DNA of 64,000 nucleotides from Paguma larvata (lineage: Eukaryota; Chordata; Mammalia; Carnivora; Viverridae), in contig CM057826.1 in the NCBI GenBank assembly GCA_030068075.1, positions 60,609,312 to 60,673,311 of the forward strand. The letters are read 5' to 3'. Shown here in pieces: positions 1 to 10,830 of this stretch. The position numbers and the translations under genes were made by a program. How positions within the stretch are numbered: the stretch's first letter is position 1; each line of letters starts with the position of its first letter. The notes beneath the pieces are model-generated. The model was not told where the DNA came from, ran no database searches, and was given only the letters and a program-made list of their open reading frames with translations.

Positions 1-375
1 TTGTGCCCGTGCCTTAAAATCACCGCGGTCACAGCACTTGCTAAGGTGCTCAAGCCTAAGTCATCGAGGTCCACAAACCTGGGGTCCTTCTCGCTTTTCA
101 GGTCACGTGCACCCCCTCAGGGCTAATGTGACACAGGTGGTCGGTCTCGCTGGGCTAAGGCGGTGTTGAGTGATCTGAACGTGACTGGAGGGTCCAGAAT
201 CAGGGAAGAGCTGCCCCCGACCTGAATCCCAGGATGTATTTTTACTGGAAGACTGCGGGGATGGGGTCTCGAGGTGCCCAGCTGTGCTCGGCTCATCTGT
301 CACCAGCGAGCAGGGAGAAGCTCTGTCACCCACTGTCGGGAGGGAAGGGTGCGTCTGTATGTGTGCATGTGTGTT

Positions 376-408
<33 letters not shown>

Positions 409-418
409 GTGTGTGTGC
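376..418 (+). repeat. TGAGGG hexamer block running into (TG)n
   Basis: Five exact tandem copies of TGAGGG (376-405) are followed by a short TG run to about 418. The array is a six-base minisatellite with regularly spaced GGG runs, so the + strand could form a G-quadruplex. TGAGGG is also known as a variant telomeric repeat. The array is too short to call an interstitial telomere; polymerase slippage is the simpler origin. Confidence 0.9.
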
Positions 419-1007
419 ATGTAATGAGCAACAGCACGGGACTAGATTGTGTGAGGCCTTACACGCCCTGACTGAGAGTTTGGGCTTCAGGTTTTGGCAG
501 GTGGGGCCATATAGGGGTAAAGCCAGAAGTGCCATGCTGAGGTCCCGTGTGGCCTTCGGAAGGAGCTGTGTGGGGGAGAGTGGGCGAGGCTGGGGTGGGG
601 AGGCCATGGCCAGGACTGGGCTGGACGGCAGAGTTGGGGGGACAGCAAGGGAAGGGGAAAGTTGCTGGGATTGTGTGACTCTTTGGCCTTAAGCTCGAGG
701 GGGATGGGAAGGGCCCAAGATGGCCGTTACTTTACCAGACATCGCCTGGTGCGGTCGGTGCCGTGACCGAGAAGAAGGCCCAGGAGGAGAAGGACCCAGG
801 TAAGGGAGAATGAGGAGGCCAGCTCTGATCACCTGCAGTGAGGGGCCCACACCTCACCTCCGACGGGCCAGGCGTGCTTGGCCATTTGGCTCTAGAGCCG
901 TGGAGAGAGGTGAGGGTAGCGAGCCGGATCTGAGAGTCCCCCTGTGACAGAGTCCAAGGGCAGAATCTTGAGGATACAGACTTGAACTTTGGATGTTAGT
1001 CCTCTCG
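406..1007. other. Unassigned interval, no recognised gene or repeat
   Basis: Mostly GC-moderate sequence without a convincing repeat or coding signal. A CAAGATGGCCG motif at about 717-727 resembles a YY1 site, and a good splice-donor-like CCAG/GTAAGG lies near 798-806. Neither is enough to call an exon or promoter. Confidence 0.4.
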
Positions 1008-1135
1008 GGGCCTCTGTGTCCTCAGCCGTAAGTGGGGGACAAACGTTGCTCTCAAGACTGTGAACACGCAGCGTGTGGCAGAGTGCTCTGGGATACGCTT
1101 GGCACACAGTCAACTCCAAGTCCCCTTCTTGCCCC
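1008..1135 (-). mobile_element. MIR-family SINE relic (antisense)
   Basis: Read on the + strand, the order is gtcctcagccgtaagtggggga, then tgtgaacacgcag, then gcttggcacacagtc. This follows the reverse complement of the MIR core and 3' part. It is strongly diverged and lacks both ends. Confidence 0.6.
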
Positions 1136-1324
1136 AGAAGGCCCAGCGGATTGTGAGTGGAGCGGGTAGGTCTCCATGGAGAGGAGGAGGGAACTAGGAT
1201 TGGGGGCTGGGCCCTGCCTAAAGCCAGATTCTGGGCGTCGCTGACCCCTGCCAAAATCAAGGCCTGCTCCCAAGGCTGCCTTTGTTTTGACTGGTGCCTG
1301 TTGTGGCCCGGCTCTGCAAAGATG

Positions 1325-1475
1325 CAGATGCTGATGCTGTTGCTAGGCAACCGAGCTATGGCCGGATCCTCTGAGGCCGTGGTGCCACTCACCCCTCCGC
1401 CCAGAGCTGCCAGACAGTGGCTAATTTGGAACTGGCTATAAAAGCGGGGAGGGGTTCATCTGCAAGTCCAAGGGT
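1325..1475 (+). promoter_or_regulatory. Candidate regulatory element: perfect RFX X-box plus TATA-like box
   Basis: GTTGCTAGGCAAC (1339-1351) is a perfect palindromic X-box, the site bound by RFX factors that control ciliary, testis and MHC class II genes. About 85 bp downstream, TATAAAAG lies at 1437-1444 inside a GC-rich context, in an order compatible with a + strand start near 1470. A CTAATTTGGA motif just upstream of the TATA-like box resembles a CArG box. No open reading frame or splice pattern downstream identifies a transcript; a MIR begins at 1525. It could be an enhancer or a chance pairing rather than a promoter. Confidence 0.4.
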
Positions 1476-1524
1476 ATGTTAGGGCAGTGGGTGTTTGTAT
1501 GTGTGACAGGGACAAAGCGGCAGC

Positions 1525-1752
1525 AATGGTAACAGTTTCCATTTATTGAACGCCTGTTCTATGCTCGCCTCCGTCCCTGAATTCGCTCATTTAATTTTTA
1601 TAACAGCCCCAGGATGCATGTTCTGACCAATCCCGCGTTGCAGGTGAGAAACCCAAAACTCGGAGAGGGAGAGTGGCTTATTCGAGTCCACCCGAATGCT
1701 AAGCGGGTGGGGCTGAGATTGGAACCCGGGTCCGTCTGACTCCCGGGCTCAA
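1525..1752 (+). mobile_element. MIR-family SINE relic, near full length
   Basis: The sequence runs in MIR order: ccatttattgaacgcctgttctatg, then ctcatttaatttttataacagcccc, then ggtgagaaacccaaaactcggagagg, ending in a gattggaacccgggtccgtctgactcc-type segment. It is one of the better preserved MIRs in the window. Confidence 0.85.
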
Positions 1753-2000
1753 GAGAGGACGTGAGATTCAGCTTCAATGTCTCGCCTGATTTGATTTCAG
1801 CACTCTCTGCTTCATGTATTGTCCCTGCAATCCATTCTCTGCCAAGCAACCAGGAATCACAGCATGCGCTCCTGCTCTGGCTGCCCTCCCACGCTGCCCA
1901 GGGCCCTCAGCACCCTCCAGACACAAAATCGTATTGCTGCGTGTGGCGCCAGGTGGCCCAGCCCTCCCGTGGCATCGCTTCCCCTGCCCACTCTTGGTGG

Positions 2001-2070
2001 CATAGAGTCTGATGGGGGGACTCAAACCCACAAACTGTGAGATCATGACCTGAGCCAAAGTCAGATGCTT
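2001..2070 (-). mobile_element. Carnivore tRNA-Lys SINE fragment (head region only)
   Basis: About 70 bp match the tRNA-related part of the carnivore SINE in reverse complement: agtctgatgggg, then aaactgtgagatcatgacctg, then aaagtcagatgctt. The CT-rich part and A-rich tail are missing on the left, and the last part of the head is missing on the right. No target-site duplication is visible. Confidence 0.8.
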
Positions 2071-2479
2071 GCTCCCTCTTCTGTGTGCGTGCCTCCTCTC
2101 TAAGCTTCGTGCTCCGCTGCCTCAAAGCAGGTGGCATCCCCCATCCTGACCTTGGGAGTTTTTCCTCCTTCAGGTGTTAGCTTGAACCCTCTCCCCTCCC
2201 CAGCGGCCTTCCCCGCGGCCAAGTGCAGGGCCCTTTTGCTCCTGGGTCACCCTGCTTACCCTTCTCTGCCACTCACGGAACTCTTCTCCAGCAGGCCCTG
2301 GGATTTCCTATCTTTCTTTCTCTCCACTTTCTCTACTCTGACACCCTACTGATTCAGTGTGTTCTGGATGAATTAACATATGAAAAGTAGATGTTTGAAT
2401 CTGAAATGCCTTTCCTGGGGTCTTTGGTCTCAGCATTCATTGGGGAAAAAGCAGACCATGGATGCCAGTCTGCCTCTGT
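2071..2479. other. Unassigned pyrimidine-rich interval
   Basis: CT-rich DNA with no splice-bounded open frame and no recognised repeat. It could be a very old LINE2 relic, but I cannot support that. Confidence 0.3.
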
Positions 2480-2654
2480 TTGGGGCCAGACTCTGGGCTG
2501 GGTATCTCCCTGGGTAAGCAGCTGGTGAGTGGCCCATTTTGCAGATAAGGAGCCAGAGGCTCAGAGACGGGAAGCAACTTGCCCAAGACAGCACGGCTTG
2601 TAATTAACAGCGCCGGATTCCAAGCTCGAGTCGATCTGGGCTCATAGCTCTGCC
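2480..2654 (+). mobile_element. MIR-family SINE relic
   Basis: The MIR core is clear: cccattttgcagataaggagc, then gaggctcagagacgggaagcaacttgcccaagacagcacggc. The 3' side ends near ctcatagctctgcc. The 5' third is poorly preserved. Confidence 0.85.
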
Positions 2655-3639
2655 GTGAGGTTCAAGTCTCTGAGGAGCACGTTAAACGGAGACGGTGCAG
2701 AAAGAAGAGCCTGACATTTTCGCGTCTCCACGGTGCTAGCAGATACGTCTTCCGTTCGGAGACAACACCTGCCAGAGAATGAAAAGGCCAGTTGAGGGTG
2801 GGAGCGGAGGAGAGTGGAGGAGAGCAGCGTGAGCGGTTATGGGAAAAACACAGTGAGAGCAGCCTTGCCCTGCCTCCGGCCCTCCTCAGGACACCGGGAG
2901 CATGCTGCTCCTCCCACCCCCCCACCCCCTGGGCTCAGTGGGACCCCAACCAAAATGCACTGCACAAGGATGAGTCAATGGGCCTGGTGCCGCTGTCCTT
3001 GCTTCGGCACCCTTATCAGCTCCGGGCACTCTGACCCTGAACCCTAGCAATGCAGGAGGCTCTCCCCTGCCGAGAGGGGGGCCTCAGCCAGCCCCAGGCT
3101 GCAGCAGGTCTCCTCAGAAAGTGGAGTAGGAGCTGCCTGGAGCCTGGCGAAGCGTTCCGAGGGCTCTGAGAGAGCTAGAGCCATGTGCAGGGGGGAGGGG
3201 AAAGGGGAGGCCACAGGGACCATCTGTGCCTCTTCAGGACGGTGTCAGGGGCAACTGCCTCTACCCAGGATCTCCACGAGCTCATTTAGTTTCACAAAGG
3301 GAGACCTGGGACTCCTCTTCATAGAGAACCTGGAGTCTCATTTGTTCGTTTATTCACGCATCCAGCAAGTTCATTGAACGTGAGTTGAACACAGGATGTG
3401 TCCCCTCAGGGGCCTTACAGGCCTGGCAGACTCTCCCCCAAACCCGTCTCTCTCCCAGTCCTCACGCCTCCGTAGGTAGCTCTCCACCTACCCGAGTGGG
3501 GCTTCAGCCCGGTAACGAGAGGCGTCTCCATTCCGCTCTTCCACACTCCGTCCATTCGCGTGCACAGCTTCCTCCACTTCCGGTCAACATACTGCCCGGG
3601 TTCATTCTCTCCAATTCGATTCCAAAACCCGCTCCCTGG
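2655..3639. other. Unassigned interval
   Basis: No gene or well-preserved repeat seen. A short piece near 3340-3390 (tttgttcgtttattcacgcatcc, caagttcattgaacg) may be the edge of an antisense L2, but it is too short to call. Overlapping open frames here are unrelated to one another and carry no recognisable protein. Confidence 0.35.
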
Positions 3640-4115
3640 TCCCTTCAGCCCCCATCTCCGGCCATCACTGCATTGGCCTCCTTGTTGGTCTCTGCTTGCT
3701 CCCCTTGCCTTTCGAGACCGCAAATCAGACCACGTCCAGCCCCTGAGGGAAACCTTCCAAGGCATCCAGAAGCACGTAGAAGGGCTGTGTGTCCATGATG
3801 GCTTGCCTTCAACCTACTTCCTGGCCCACTCGTGCCTACCCCAGGGCCCTTGCTTTTGAGTTCTTCCTGTAACACTCCCCCCTCCCCCAGTCTTTGCACA
3901 GCTGACATTCATGCCTCAGCGCATGTCATGGTAGCCGTGAGGACGTTCTAGTAACTCCGTTCTTCTAGTAACTATTACATCACCCTATTTTATTTATTGG
4001 AAATTTATTTATGGTCTTTATTATCCCCCCCTCCCTATGATAATATAATCTCTATGAGAGTAGGAATTGGGCCTGTTCGCAGCACCTAGAACAACGTTGG
4101 GCTCTATGTTGGCAG
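3640..4115 (+). mobile_element. LINE2 (L2) 3'-end relic
   Basis: The order follows the L2 3' end: aaatcagaccacgtccagcccctg, then cagggcccttgctttt, then tttatttattggaaatttatttatggtc, then ataatctctatgagagtaggaattgggcctg, then agcacctagaacaacg. This is a heavily mutated, ancient copy with no coding capacity. Confidence 0.8.
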
Positions 4116-5855
4116 GGCTGACATACCCTATAACCTCAGGGAGCATGATTCACCTCAAAGTCTGTAGGAAGGATGCTCTGGAATAGTGCAGTGCACAACT
4201 TATGCCACCGTATTTGGCAGCCCTGGGGATATGCCAGCGTACAAGAAAGAAATAGTTCCTGAGTACCGGTGCTGACCGGTAGTCGAATGTGACAGCCGCT
4301 GTAACTGAGGAGGGACAAGGAAGACATCTGTCTCTGCTCACAGTAGGACAAGAGTCACAGAAAATGGCCTCAAAACGAGCAGAGCCTCCAGGCAGCTGGT
4401 GGCACTCCAGGGGACAGGTCTGGAGGGTTTAGCTCCAGGATAACAGCCATCGTCAGAAGCGGCTCTGGACCAGAGCCCAGACCGCCTGACTTCGAGGCCG
4501 GTTGTTGATTTCACCTAAGACCCCGGGTCCTTTAAATATTCATCTCCCCGCCCTCCTGGGCCCTCGTTAGACATTGGCTGGGACCCAAAAGAGGGGGATT
4601 TCCCAGCAATGTGAGCCCCGCCGAGGGCGCTCATAAGCCCTGTGTCCATTTCTTTCCAGGAGTTTCCACCAGCTACATAAGGGTCCTCAACATGTGATCG
4701 CTGGGACTTAAGAGAAAAAGAACGGTTACGCGGTTCTGCCTCCGAGGGTTTCAAGTACTCGTGAAGACCTCTCTGCTGCTAGATTGTCGGCACGGAGGCT
4801 GGGCTCCTGCTTTCAGGGGACTTCTCATCGTCCCCTCCCTCCATGACGTCCCAGCTGCCTTCTCCCATCTCACCTGAGCAAATGACAGCGTCTGGCACCT
4901 TGGCTGACAGCAGAGAGCCGGGACTATTCGCGCCTCCTTCCTCCAGCGTCCCCGTGTCTACTCGGTCGCCACGTTCTGCGCACTGTGCCTCCCGGTAAAG
5001 CCCAGCCCCTCGCACAGGCCCCCCTCTTGCAGGTCTTTCCCTCCACAGATCCTTCGAGGACGTGATGCCACTGACATCTAGCCCGCTGTGACTCCGGGAG
5101 TTGCTGCTGGGAGGGAGCCGTAGGCTGAGGAGAGACCGACTAGCTCTTTCTGGGGCGGGACGAAGGGGTGACATTTGAGCCTCACCTGGAAGACCGGGTG
5201 AGGAGGTGGTCACCGACTACAAAGGAGCTGCTGCCCGAAGGCCCCAGAAAGTTCTAGAACCAAGCACCTGCTATCCCGACCCTACCACCCCTGCCCCCGG
5301 GAGGCAGAGAAGGCACAGAACAAGGTTCTACGTGTGGAAAGAGAGGGGACACCCTCACCTCAGTTTCCTTGTCTGCACAGCTGGGGGGCTCTGCCTCGAG
5401 TTGGCTTCTGATGACCCCCGAAAGTCTCCTCACAAGTGGCCCAGCCCCTCTGTCTCAGGCAACGACAGAAGTGGCTTGGGGTCTATGCATCCAGCCCTGG
5501 CGAGTCTGATGGATTCAAGCCCAGGAAACTGCAGGCGTCCTCACCGGCTCGCGTCTCTGGTCTTGCCAAGCAGAGGCAAGGCTTCTGGCCGCGACGGAGG
5601 GTGCGCATGCCTCTCCCCGTGTGCACACACACACAGGGGGTGGGGGGAGGCAGAGGGGCGCTTGTCCGTGGCAGTGGCTGGATTCGATCCTTATCTGGGT
5701 CGCCTCGGGTCGTCCCCATGCTCACACTTGGTTGCTTCCAGTTACACTGCGGAACCAGGGCCCCCCTTCCCTAGCTCCCAGCCGTTGCCCTTCACGTTCT
5801 GGTGGCTGTGGCCACCCTAGGCTCTGCCCTCTTGTTCCCCAGGCCACGAAGACAG
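4116..5855. other. Unassigned 1.7-kb interval
   Basis: No recognised gene or repeat. A 144-codon antisense open frame (4779-5213) has no recognisable domain and lacks convincing flanking splice signals. The stretch 4505-4780 (ctaagaccccgggtcctttaaatattcatc and onward) looks single-copy. A G-rich cluster at about 5636-5660 could form a quadruplex. Confidence 0.35.
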
Positions 5856-5876
5856 GGTTTTTTGTTTGTTTGTTTG
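5856..5876. repeat. (GTTT)n simple repeat
   Basis: About four GTTT units follow a short T run. It is a small microsatellite with no SINE body beside it. Confidence 0.8.
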
Positions 5877-6143
5877 AAGCAGAGCGACGGTTGCCTCACA
5901 CCAAGTTTGAGGTCTACAGCCCGCCCTCAGACCAAAGCAGCGGACTCGAGGATTTCACGAGGTGCTAGTCCTTTCTCCGGTGCGGCTCCCCTCCCAAACT
6001 GGCTGCCTTGACCCCCGCCCCTCCAGAGTCCTCGGGTGCACCTCTACCTTCAGTGGACAATACCTTCTGTCTCGTGTCCACCGTCGGTGCTTATTATATC
6101 CATGAGGACTGATATCCGCTAGCCACTAACTCACCATATTCTA

Positions 6144-6363
6144 TTTTTTTTAATTTTTTTTATATTTATTTATTTTTGAGACAGAGAGAGACAGAGCATG
6201 AGTGGGGGAGGGGCAGAGAGAGAGGGAGACACAGAATCCGAAGCAGGCTCCAGGCTCTGAGCCGTCAGCACAGAGCCCGACGTGGGGCTTGAACTCACAG
6301 ACCGTGAGATCATGACCTGAGCCGAAGTCGGATGCTCAACCGACTGAGCCACCCAGGCGTCCC
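6144..6363 (-). mobile_element. Full-length feline CAN-SINE with target-site duplication
   Basis: Antisense copy, tail at the left (T-rich, tatttatttatttttgag), then the purine-rich reverse complement of the CT tract, then the head ending cgactgagccacccaggcgtcc. It is bounded by a 17-bp duplication with one mismatch: 6127-6143 and 6364-6380 (taactcacc, then a or g, then tattcta). The intact polymerase III box region and good duplication suggest a carnivore-specific insertion. Confidence 0.97.
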
Positions 6364-6380
6364 TAACTCACCGTATTCTA

Positions 6381-7365
6381 AATGGAATCATGAGCCGCGT
6401 GTTATAAAGGACAAGGAAAAGTTCTTTAGGGACAAATAGAGGGGAAGGGCGTGGAAGGGAGAAGGAGCCGCAGGTGCCCAGGAACGGGGTCGAAATGTGA
6501 GGAGCTCAGGTCTCCCTTCCAATGGCTTTTCCTTGGATACACACAGGCCCGCAGGCAGACACGGCTGGGTTTGGGCGTCCCTCCAGCCTGCTTTCCCCCG
6601 AGAGAGAAGAGCCGAGCTAACGAATGCATGACATTCTTCTCTCAGAGTGCAGTCCCAACCTCGCCGCGCACACGCCCTTGCACGCAGTCCGTCAGCTGGG
6701 AGCCTGCAGGGTAAGGATGCATTTGGGGCCCCGCGCTTGAGACAAGGTCCAGAAGTTTACTTGTGGCATCCAGATGTTGCTAGAAGGAATATATCCCTTT
6801 GTATCTCTTTAAAAAGTCCTCGCAGACTTCTGGGACACGTACACGCATTTATCCAGAGACAGACTGGCAGCAAGTTCAAAGTCGATGACTTAAAATGCGT
6901 CCCTCTTTGGACCACCCCCCCCACATCTCTCCACCCGCCCCCCACATGGCGCACGCCTCAGGAAGGCAAGCTGTCCCCGCCGTCCTCAGTGCTGCGGGCT
7001 GGCAGTGCGACCAGAGGCTCTTGCGTCTCATTCCCTGGAAGCCCATGAAGGCACCGTTGCAGAGCGAAAAGCGGAAAGAAAAAAAAAAATTAACGTCACC
7101 CGACTCATGCATTTCTGACCTCAGCGAAAATGCTTCTGAAAGCTCAATGTTTAATGGGTCAAAATTTGGATTCCTGTGGCCGCTCCTTTTCTTAAGCGTA
7201 AAGGGAGAAGTGACCCCAGCGGGTTGTTTCTACTCTACGCACATCTGCCTGTAGTATCGGGGAAGAGCGGAGTCAGAATGGCTTCGCGGAAGACAAATGG
7301 GATGTTTTATTTATGGAAGCGTTGGCTGACTTTGCTTTTACCAGCTAGGGTTTACTAGGAGATGA
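6381..7365. other. Unassigned, mostly non-repetitive interval
   Basis: I recognise no mobile element here. The AT-richer part at about 7080-7340 (for example tttaatgggtcaaaatttggattcc, ggatgttttatttatggaagcg) looks single-copy and could hold a conserved non-coding element. No exon is supported. Confidence 0.35.
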
Positions 7366-7402
7366 GTGTGGGGTGTGTGTGCGTGTGTGTGTGTGTGTGT
7401 GT
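7366..7402 (+). repeat. (GT)n microsatellite
   Basis: An interrupted GT dinucleotide run with an uninterrupted stretch of roughly ten units near 7384-7402. It is likely length-polymorphic. Confidence 0.95.
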
Positions 7403-7779
7403 CCTTTCCCTCCATAACCTCTTCCTGTGACAGCGGGTGCTAAGGCTGCAGAGATGCACAGAGGTGACGTGCCCAGCTCCCGGGCCCTCTCTCTCAACAG
7501 GAGTCCAGAATGTGGCCTTCAGCGCTGGGAGCAGGGCATACACACCTGTCTGTTCTCTGATTTGGGCTGCCCCCCTCTTGGCACCCTGTGGGCAGTGGAG
7601 AGAGGGGTGGCTATGGAGGTATTAGAGACCTCTTCCCGTTCCTGGCTGTGTCCATGTCAGCCAGCGTGCCCCTGGGTCTGCGAGGTAGGGTGCAGCATCA
7701 TTTAGCATTAAAACTCCGGGCTGTGGAAGGCCAGGCTCATCTCTGACCCTTTTTGGCTGCTCAGGCACCCAAGCCTGCT

Positions 7780-8076
7780 TCTACCTCAGGACATTTGCAC
7801 GTGCGGTTTTCCCTGCCTGGATTAGGAGTCTCATTCTCTCATTCCATCTCTCCAGTATCAGGTCTTCAGAGAGGCCCTCTCTGACCACTTTCTCCCTCCT
7901 TCCCAGTTTTATTTCACCTTCCAAGCCCTTGTCAACCTCTGACCTATTTTATTTTTATTTCTTCATTGTATGTCTCTCCCTACAAGAATATTAGCTCCAC
8001 GAGGGCAAGGACCTGGTTTTGCTCAATGCTGTGTTGTTCTTTGAATGGTATCTGGTAACATTCAAAAAATACTTCA
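7780..8076 (+). mobile_element. LINE2 (L2) 3'-end relic
   Basis: Clear L2 order: acctcaggacatttgcacgtgcgg, ttttccctgcctgg, ttcagagaggccctctctgacc, then attagctccacgagggcaaggacctgg and tgctgtgttg. The terminal repeats of L2 are lost in ggtatctggtaacattc. Confidence 0.9.
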
Positions 8077-8585
8077 CCAGGGGAGGCCCTGTCCACTCTC
8101 TCCACCCCCTGTGCCCTTGTGTCCGGGGACATTCGACAAGTCCTTGAAAACGTTAAGGATCACCTCTCCGGCTGAGCTTCTCAGGACCTCCCCAAATCAA
8201 GCAGATTCCTCTCTCCTCGGAGCCTCCAGGGAAAGGCAGCGCTCAGGAGTGCCAACTTGGGGCTCAGATTTGTTTGCCTTCAATTCCTGGCCCCCTGCCT
8301 GGTCACCGCCCATCGGAGCCTCGTTTTGTGTGAGTGACCATACACACACACACCTCCTTCTCGGGGCCGTTGGGAAACAAATGAAACAATTTCGGTAACG
8401 TTTCTGGCACCCCGTAGGGGCTCCGTATAAAATGGGCCACCCCTCATCCCTAGGATTGCCTCCTTTAGGCTCTTTCTTCTTCCTTCCGTCTTCACGTCCA
8501 CACCCAGGGCCCCTGAGGGCACCTGAGTCTTCTGTGTCGTGGCCCAGGTCCGGAGTGGGAGCGGACACACTCCAGCCTGCCTCCT
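8077..8585. other. Unassigned interval with a short (CA)n
   Basis: A short CA run lies at about 8341-8354. The rest shows no gene or recognised element. Confidence 0.4.
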
Positions 8586-8754
8586 GTTTCTGTCAATAAA
8601 GTTTCACCAGAACACAGCCACCCCCGTCTGTTCGTGTGTTGTCTGTGCCACGGCGGTAGCGCTGAGCAGCTGCAGCAGAAACCACGTGACCCGCGAAGCC
8701 TTAAAGAATCAGTCTTGCCCTTTACAGAAAAAGCGTGCTGACTTCTGCCCCAGA
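8586..8754. mobile_element. hAT-like DNA transposon relic (non-autonomous, widespread mammalian family)
   Basis: The sequence follows a common old mammalian repeat: caataaagtttcaccagaacacagccac, then gttgtctgtgcc, then gcagcagaaaccacgtgacccgc, then tgccctttacagaaaaagcgtgctgac. In the family the latter segment sits next to the terminal inverted repeat. I assign it to the hAT superfamily from memory of its CAG-type terminus. It is non-coding and truncated. Confidence 0.65.
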
Positions 8755-8803
8755 ACACTGCTAATACCTCATAGGCAGGTGTTTGTACACACTTTTCAAG
8801 AAT

Positions 8804-8821
8804 GAATGAATGAATGAATGC
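8804..8821 (+). repeat. (GAAT)n microsatellite
   Basis: Four to five GAAT/AATG units in tandem. Confidence 0.9.
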
Positions 8822-9224
8822 AATATTACCGTATCCTATAGATAGGGCACCACGGACTGTGGTCATGGGTTAGCTCAACTGGAATTTTCCTCTTGTTAAG
8901 TTTTTGGTGTTTTTTTGTTATTGTTGTTTTGTTTTTTTGGGCAAGGAGGCTCTCTCCCTTGAGTTAACTGGTATTTAGAGCTGACACCCTGATTATTAAC
9001 TTCATCAGAATGTGGCTGGCTGCGTGGGTGGCGAGTCCCCGGAGAGAAGAAAAGAAGAGGAGGAATAAACAAGGAAACGAGACGAGGAGGCTCAGAAGCT
9101 GCCCCAGCCCCCGCCCTTCTCTCCCGCGCCGGCCTTGGTCGGGCTCTGCTTACATCGAGCCCGGCCTGGCCTGGCCTGGGGGATGCTCTCGGTGAATGAA
9201 TGAATGGGAGGGCTCATCGTGGGG

Positions 9225-9300
9225 CATCGGAAAGGGCACGGGAGTGGAACCCCGAGCCTGAGTTTGTATTCCGGCCTCCTCTGAGGCTCAGGGACCTCCA
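9225..9300 (-). mobile_element. MIR-like relic fragment (antisense)
   Basis: The + strand reads gcacgggagtggaaccccgagcc and ctgaggctcagggacctcc, like the reverse complement of the MIR 3' half. A GAAT run (9192-9206) lies just upstream. Short and weak. Confidence 0.4.
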
Positions 9301-9427
9301 ACGGGCCAGTTTCTCGCTCTGCTCCAGGGGGAACACGGATCCTTCCCCCGCTTCCCAGCTAGAAGGGCAGAGCGCATGGCTTGGTGGGGACCGGAAGGAA
9401 GAGAACTCACGCGCTGGGTCCCGAGAA

Positions 9428-9532
9428 GGACATTTCATACACTTCCATCAACAGTCACCACAAACCAGTGAGGCAGAGATGACCAGCCCATTTGACGGAT
9501 GGAAAACCGAGGCCCGGGAGCCCAGGCCAATG
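9428..9532 (+). mobile_element. MIR-family SINE fragment
   Basis: Shows ccagcccatttgacggatggaaaaccgaggcccgggagccc, the conserved MIR core. The 3' half is missing. Confidence 0.65.
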
Positions 9533-9759
9533 GTCTTTTCATAGGTCTTTGAGTTTTCGGATCAGGGCTTCTCCCAGGCGAGGGGAGTGACTTCCAGGCC
9601 CAAGGGCGTGACCTTCTTATCTGGACAATGAGCAGAACCCATGGAGAAGAGTTGACAGTGTCCTAAGTGCATGCACGCCTTAGCATCTTGATTCGATGAA
9701 AGAATACAAATACAACGCTGTGAAAGTGAAATAATGTTGTCACCTAGGGACCGTCTATT

Positions 9760-9968
9760 TTGTGCCAGGCTCTGGACCTGCTTTGACATGCGTGGTTTTG
9801 TTAACCTCGTAGGACTGTGTGCGGGAGGCCATTTCGAGTCCATTCTGCAGATGAGGAAACCGAGATTCAAATGCTACATGACTTGCCCAAGGTCACAAAG
9901 CTAGTCAGGGCAGGACCGGACTGGAACTGGCATCTGGGTGACCCTGACCACTAAGCTACTGCCTCTCA
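9760..9968 (+). mobile_element. MIR-family SINE relic, near full length
   Basis: MIR order is plain: tgtgccaggctctgg, ccattctgcagatgaggaaaccgag, acttgcccaaggtcacaaagctagtcagggcaggaccgg, then accactaagctactgcctctc at the 3' end. Confidence 0.92.
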
Positions 9969-10351
9969 TTCTGCTACGTCTTTGTTGTTGAGAAAGACTT
10001 TGCCTTGTTTTCTTCCAGAAAGCGGTTCCCACTTAGTGCTTCGAGGGTAATGATTATGATAATTATAATACTGAGCAAGTTAAGTGTTCAGGGCAGTCGA
10101 GTCCAACACCACAAACACAGCCCAAGCAGCCCGACTTTTGGAAAGAGCTGATAATTAGGTTCTTATACAGACACACCCTGTTTTCGCGAGATACGAAGGG
10201 AAAAAAAACATGGGTTTCTTAGGTCGAAGGAAAATTCTTTACCAATTGTCAGAACTGGGGAAGACACAAAATGTGAAAACACGCCTTCAAGGGCTGGCAT
10301 ACGTGGAGCGTGTGGCCAGTGATTTTACTTCCAGAAGGTTCTTTGTTGTCA
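9969..10351. other. Unassigned interval
   Basis: Contains an AT-rich patch (taatgattatgataattataatactg) near 10048-10074 and no recognised element or exon. Confidence 0.35.
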
Positions 10352-10411
10352 CTGTTGTTGTTTTTTGGTTTTTGTTTTTTTTGGGTTTTTGTTTGTTTGT
10401 TTGTTTGTTTT
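10352..10411. repeat. T-rich and (GTTT)n low-complexity tract
   Basis: Runs of T broken by single G, ending in about five GTTT units. No SINE body adjoins it, so it is a simple repeat rather than a poly(A) tail. Confidence 0.85.
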
Positions 10412-10650
10412 TACTCTTAGTGACTCTAAGTGAAACAGAAAAAGGCTTAGGCAAGATTTAACTTTAGATTGGATTTCACTGAATCGGGTCAGTGCTAAAG
10501 GCGGGCATTTGATTACACTGTGCCCCGGGGTGCACCGGGCTGTGGGGCTGGGTGCTGGTCTCCCCGGCAGGTGCTCCACCTTCTTCGGGTAATAGAGCTT
10601 CACGTGGAAGCAGCCCCCTCCCCTACTCGAAGTTCTTCGGGGGTGAGGCG

Positions 10651-10830
10651 TGGAACCTGGGACCTAGCAGGCGATCCGGGCGAGCGAGCTGACCTCAGGT
10701 TCCGGATCCGTGCAGTAGGCGAGGCGCCTGCCCGCACAGCCGACCTACCCGGAGGGCTAAGAGTGAGAAAACTCGTCCCTGCCTGGCACGCAGCAAATGC
10801 GCAGAAACGGAGTCGGGGTCACGATTATCA
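10651..10830 (-). mobile_element. Diverged MIR relic (antisense), CpG-rich
   Basis: The MIR reverse-complement order can be followed from ggaacctgggacc to gcctggcacgcagcaaatgc and cgattatcac. The middle is unusually CpG-rich for a relic (for example ggcgatccgggcgagcgagc), so methylation-driven decay seems weak here. Possible partial coincidence. Confidence 0.45.

Noticed and set aside
716..806. Possible first exon (YY1-like motif, then AG/GTAAGG donor)
   Set aside because: No CpG island, no open frame from the ATG that leads anywhere, and donor-like sites of this quality are frequent by chance.
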